A stretch of 7,992 nt of DNA. Origin: Bacilli bacterium. Lineage in GTDB: Bacteria; Bacillota_I; Bacilli_A; ML615J-28; CAG-698. The notes under the pieces were generated by a model that ran no database searches, had not been told where the DNA came from, and saw only the letters and a list, made by a program, of their open reading frames with translations. The DNA is taken from contig JALOBF010000067.1 of the NCBI GenBank assembly GCA_023228385.1, forward strand, positions 1 through 7,992, in the 5' to 3' direction. Below are positions 5,547 through 7,992 of the stretch, piece after piece (positions within the stretch are counted from its first letter, which is position 1; each line of letters starts with the position of its first letter). The position numbers and the translations under genes are program-made.

Positions 5547-5548
5547 AG

Positions 5549-6151
5549 ATGAAACATTATTTTACGAACGATCCCGACTTAAAAAGCGCCGCATGGACAA
5601 TCGAATATAATTACCAAAATCATCGATTGACCTTTCTTTCCGATTACGGTGTTTTTTCAAAAAGCCGGATTGATTACGGCACGCATTTATTGTTGCAGGC
5701 TTTTACCCCGCCTTCTAAAAGTTCGGTCCGCATTTTGGATATCGGTTGCGGTTACGGTATTATCGGGCTCGCCATAGCTAAGGCTTATCCCGATTTTCAA
5801 GTGGAATTAACCGATATTAATATGCGGGCGGTTAATTTAACCCAGCATAACGCTTCGGTTTTAAATTTAAATAACGTTAATATATATATCGGTAATTTAT
5901 ATGAAAATGCCGATGGGTTATTTGATGTTATCATTACCAATCCGCCGATTCGGGCGGGAAAGGCAACGGTTTACCGTATTTTTAATCAAGGATATAACCG
6001 CCTTTTTCCCGGAGGTTATTTGTGGGCCGTAGTTCGCAAACAACAGGGAGCAAAATCTTTAATAAAAAAAATGGCAGAATTATTCGGAATTATGGAAATC
6101 GTTGTTGTCAGTAAGGGATATTATGTATTTTATGTAAAAAAAGCTTTGTAA
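5549..6151 (+). CDS. ybxB: RsmC/YbxB-family class I SAM-dependent methyltransferase
   Basis: This is probably an rRNA guanine-N2 methyltransferase of the RsmC superfamily (RsmC modifies G1207 of 16S rRNA in E. coli); the target here is inferred. The product is 200 aa, as in the single-domain Gram-positive YbxB group. The N-terminal FTNDPDLKS and GVFSKSRIDYGTHLLL are typical. SAM-binding motif I is ILDIGCGYGIIG (62-73), the acidic ribose-binding Asp is D89 in LTDIN, and the catalytic NPP motif is N131-P133 in TNPPIRAGK. The start ATG follows GAGGA (5538-5542), which lies inside the end of the lgt-like gene, so translation is likely coupled. Its place immediately before rpoB matches the Bacillus order rplL-ybxB-rpoB. 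Confidence 0.93.
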   Translation: MKHYFTNDPDLKSAAWTIEYNYQNHRLTFLSDYGVFSKSRIDYGTHLLLQAFTPPSKSSVRILDIGCGYGIIGLAIAKAYPDFQVELTDINMRAVNLTQHNASVLNLNNVNIYIGNLYENADGLFDVIITNPPIRAGKATVYRIFNQGYNRLFPGGYLWAVVRKQQGAKSLIKKMAELFGIMEIVVVSKGYYVFYVKKAL

Positions 6152-6177
6152 GATTCTCTATAAAACTATTTGACTTT

Positions 6178-6206
6178 TTGACATAAATGTGTTATTATAA
6201 TAAAAT
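6178..6206 (+). promoter_or_regulatory. Promoter of rpoB
   Basis: TTGACA (6178-6183) and TAAAAT (6201-6206) are separated by 17 bases, the same -10 hexamer as before rplK. A TATAAT (6196-6201) overlaps, but it is only 12 bases from this -35 and 20 from an upstream TTGACT (6170-6175), so it fits less well. No terminator separates it from the methyltransferase gene, so read-through may add to rpoB expression. Confidence 0.7.
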
Positions 6207-6260
6207 GCGATATCATGTGCTTTTGCAATTTTTTTCTTTAAAATGTGAGGTGGAAATCAT

Positions 6261-7992
6261 TTGAATTGGAAAAACGTAACCTACGGGAAAAATCGGGTTC
6301 GCAGAAATTATTCTCGAGTAAGGACTAATGTTGAACTCCCCAATTTAATTGAAGTGCAAATAAAATCTTTTGAATGGTTTATGAAGGATGGATTAAGCGA
6401 TTTGTTTCGTGAAATCTCGCCGATTCGTGACCATGGGGAAAAACTAGAATTATATTTTGGTGAATATGATTTTGAAGAACCGAAATACTCGGTCGTAGAA
6501 GCAAAGAAAAATGACGTTAGTTTCGCATCATCGTTAAAAGTTGATGTGCAATTGGTTAATAAAGAAACCGGGGAAATCAAGGAACAAAAAATCTTTTTAG
6601 GCGACTTTCCGATTATGACTTCTTGGGGTACTTTTGTAATTAACGGTGCAGAAAGAGTTATCGTCTCGCAAATTATTCGTTCGGCCGGTGTCTTTTATTC
6701 TACCCAGTTAAAACAAGGGCAATTACAATATTACGGGCAAATCATTCCGACCCGCGGTGCTTGGATTGAACTTGAAATTGGAAGTAAGGATATTTGGTAT
6801 GCAAAACTCGACCGTTCGAAAAAAATTCCGTTAACGACTTTTCTTCGGGCCATCGGGTTAAACTCCAACCGGGAAATTATCGAGTTATACGGTAACGGTG
6901 AATTTATTAGAAATACTTTTGATAAAGACGAATCTTTTGGTTCCGATGATGCTTTGGAACAATTATATGAAAAAATGCGCCCCGGTGAAAAAGCAACCCC
7001 GGAAGGGGCAAGAAATTATCTATGCAATCGTTTATTTGATACCCGGCGTTATGACCTTGCCAATGTCGGAAGATATAAAGTAAATAAAAAACTTGATGTT
7101 TTATGCCGAATCAAAGATATTGGTTTTGATAAATGCGCCTTTGTTAATGATATTGTTGACCCGGCAACCGGAGAGGTCATTTTTGCGGCCGGAAAAAAGA
7201 TAAGCAAGGAAGTATGGAATTTTCTAAATGAAAACCGGGATTTGTTTCGGATTAAAAACGAATATGAACAAATGTTAATCGGAAATTCGGTTGTGCTGGA
7301 AATATTGGAAATTGATTATGAAAACCATCACGGGATAAAAGAAACCGTTAAATTAATCGGTAATGATCAGCGGGAAACGGCCAATCATGTTACTTTATCG
7401 GATATTTTTGCGGCAATCGGTTATTATATTAATCTTCATTACAATATCGGCAAAGTTGACGATATTGATCATTTAGGGAACCGCCGTTTACGCTTAATCG
7501 GCGAACTACTCCAAAATCAATTTCGAATCGGTCTGGCGAAGATGGAAAAAAATGTTCGCGACCGGATGTCGACTTCTTCCGATACGCGCAATATAATTCC
7601 GCAGAATCTAATCAATATTAGAACCCTTACTTCTTCAATCCGTGAATTTTTTGGCAGCAGCCAATTATCACAATTTATGGATCAAATCAACCCCCTATCG
7701 GAGTTAACTCATAAACGTCGTATCAGTGCTTTGGGTGTCGGCGGGTTAAACCGGGAACGGGCGACTTTTGAAGTTCGTGACGTTCATGTTTCGCATTATG
7801 GCCGGATTTGTCCGATTGAAACTCCGGAAGGACAAAATATCGGTTTGATCAACTCCCTGGCCACTTATGCGCGCGTTGACCAATACGGATTTATTGAAAC
7901 TCCGTATTTAAAAGTCAAGCAAAGAAAAACCAAGAAACCCTTAGTTACGGATGAAATGGTTTATTTAACCGCCGATAAGGAAGAGCAGTTTT
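6261..7992 (+). CDS. rpoB: DNA-directed RNA polymerase subunit beta (partial, 5' part)
   Basis: RpoB forms, with RpoC, the catalytic cleft of RNA polymerase. The reading frame is open for 577 codons from a TTG start to the window edge with no frameshift; the gene continues beyond. TTG was chosen because LNWKNVTYGKNRVRRNYSR aligns with the normal N-terminus, GAGGTG (6247-6252) lies 8 bases upstream, and the first in-frame ATG is about 40 codons inside conserved sequence. Visible blocks are PNLIEVQIKSFEWF, GDFPIMTSWGTFVINGAERVIVSQ, DDIDHLGNRRLRLIGELL, the rifampicin region FFGSSQLSQFMDQINPL through KRRISALG (463-492) and RICPIETPEGQNIGLINSL (515-533). Rifampicin contacts Q513, D516, H526 and S531 (E. 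coli numbering) are kept as Q471, D474, H484 and S489. The gene has its own promoter. Confidence 0.98.
   Translation, partial: MNWKNVTYGKNRVRRNYSRVRTNVELPNLIEVQIKSFEWFMKDGLSDLFREISPIRDHGEKLELYFGEYDFEEPKYSVVEAKKNDVSFASSLKVDVQLVNKETGEIKEQKIFLGDFPIMTSWGTFVINGAERVIVSQIIRSAGVFYSTQLKQGQLQYYGQIIPTRGAWIELEIGSKDIWYAKLDRSKKIPLTTFLRAIGLNSNREIIELYGNGEFIRNTFDKDESFGSDDALEQLYEKMRPGEKATPEGARNYLCNRLFDTRRYDLANVGRYKVNKKLDVLCRIKDIGFDKCAFVNDIVDPATGEVIFAAGKKISKEVWNFLNENRDLFRIKNEYEQMLIGNSVVLEILEIDYENHHGIKETVKLIGNDQRETANHVTLSDIFAAIGYYINLHYNIGKVDDIDHLGNRRLRLIGELLQNQFRIGLAKMEKNVRDRMSTSSDTRNIIPQNLINIRTLTSSIREFFGSSQLSQFMDQINPLSELTHKRRISALGVGGLNRERATFEVRDVHVSHYGRICPIETPEGQNIGLINSLATYARVDQYGFIETPYLKVKQRKTKKPLVTDEMVYLTADKEEQF

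Noticed and set aside
6196..6201. TATAAT as the rpoB -10 box
   Set aside because: It is only 12 bases after TTGACA and 20 after TTGACT; TAAAAT at 6201 gives the ideal 17.
6308..6580. 90-aa open frame on the - strand
   Set aside because: Antisense shadow within rpoB, which is conserved and continuous there.
6898..7083. 61-aa + strand frame
   Set aside because: Out-of-frame shadow inside rpoB.

Overview
The window is a low-GC bacterial chromosome segment, most consistent with the Bacilli/Firmicutes or a walled or near-walled Mollicutes relative (inference). Support comes from strong AAGGAGG-type ribosome binding sites, TTGACA/TATAAT-like promoters, a Firmicutes-style L10 leader with an attenuator, and a YbxB-type methyltransferase directly before rpoB. 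UGA is used as a stop (end of malQ) and tryptophan is UGG throughout, so the Mycoplasma code is unlikely. All genes lie on the + strand.

Region 1 (1-2453) is the classic ribosomal stalk operon. A promoter is followed by rplK (L11), rplA (L1), an L10-type leader with a Rho-independent attenuator, rplJ (L10) and rplL (L7/L12), closed by a strong terminator. Two nearly superimposable small RNA folds, one before rplK and one before rplA, look like L1 autoregulatory sites.

Region 2 (2454-3220) is a self-contained cobalamin-responsive unit: a perfect consensus promoter (TTGACA-N17-TATAAT), a cobalamin riboswitch with a closed P1 stem and a visible L5-L13 kissing pair, an expression platform that appears to switch access to the start codon, a small lipoprotein with a DUF4430/transcobalamin-like domain, and a terminator. 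This is the most interesting part: a probable B12-regulated surface lipoprotein placed inside a normally conserved ribosomal/RNA polymerase cluster.

Region 3 (3221-6151) is a tightly packed run of malQ (4-alpha-glucanotransferase), a divergent Lgt-like membrane protein that lacks the canonical Lgt signature residues, and a YbxB/RsmC-type methyltransferase. Region 4 (6152-7992) holds a promoter and the first 577 codons of rpoB, which starts at TTG and continues past the window edge.

In Bacillus subtilis the order is rplK-rplA-rplJ-rplL-ybxB-rpoB-rpoC. Here the same backbone is kept, but the B12 lipoprotein unit, malQ and the lgt-like gene are interposed between rplL and the ybxB-like gene.
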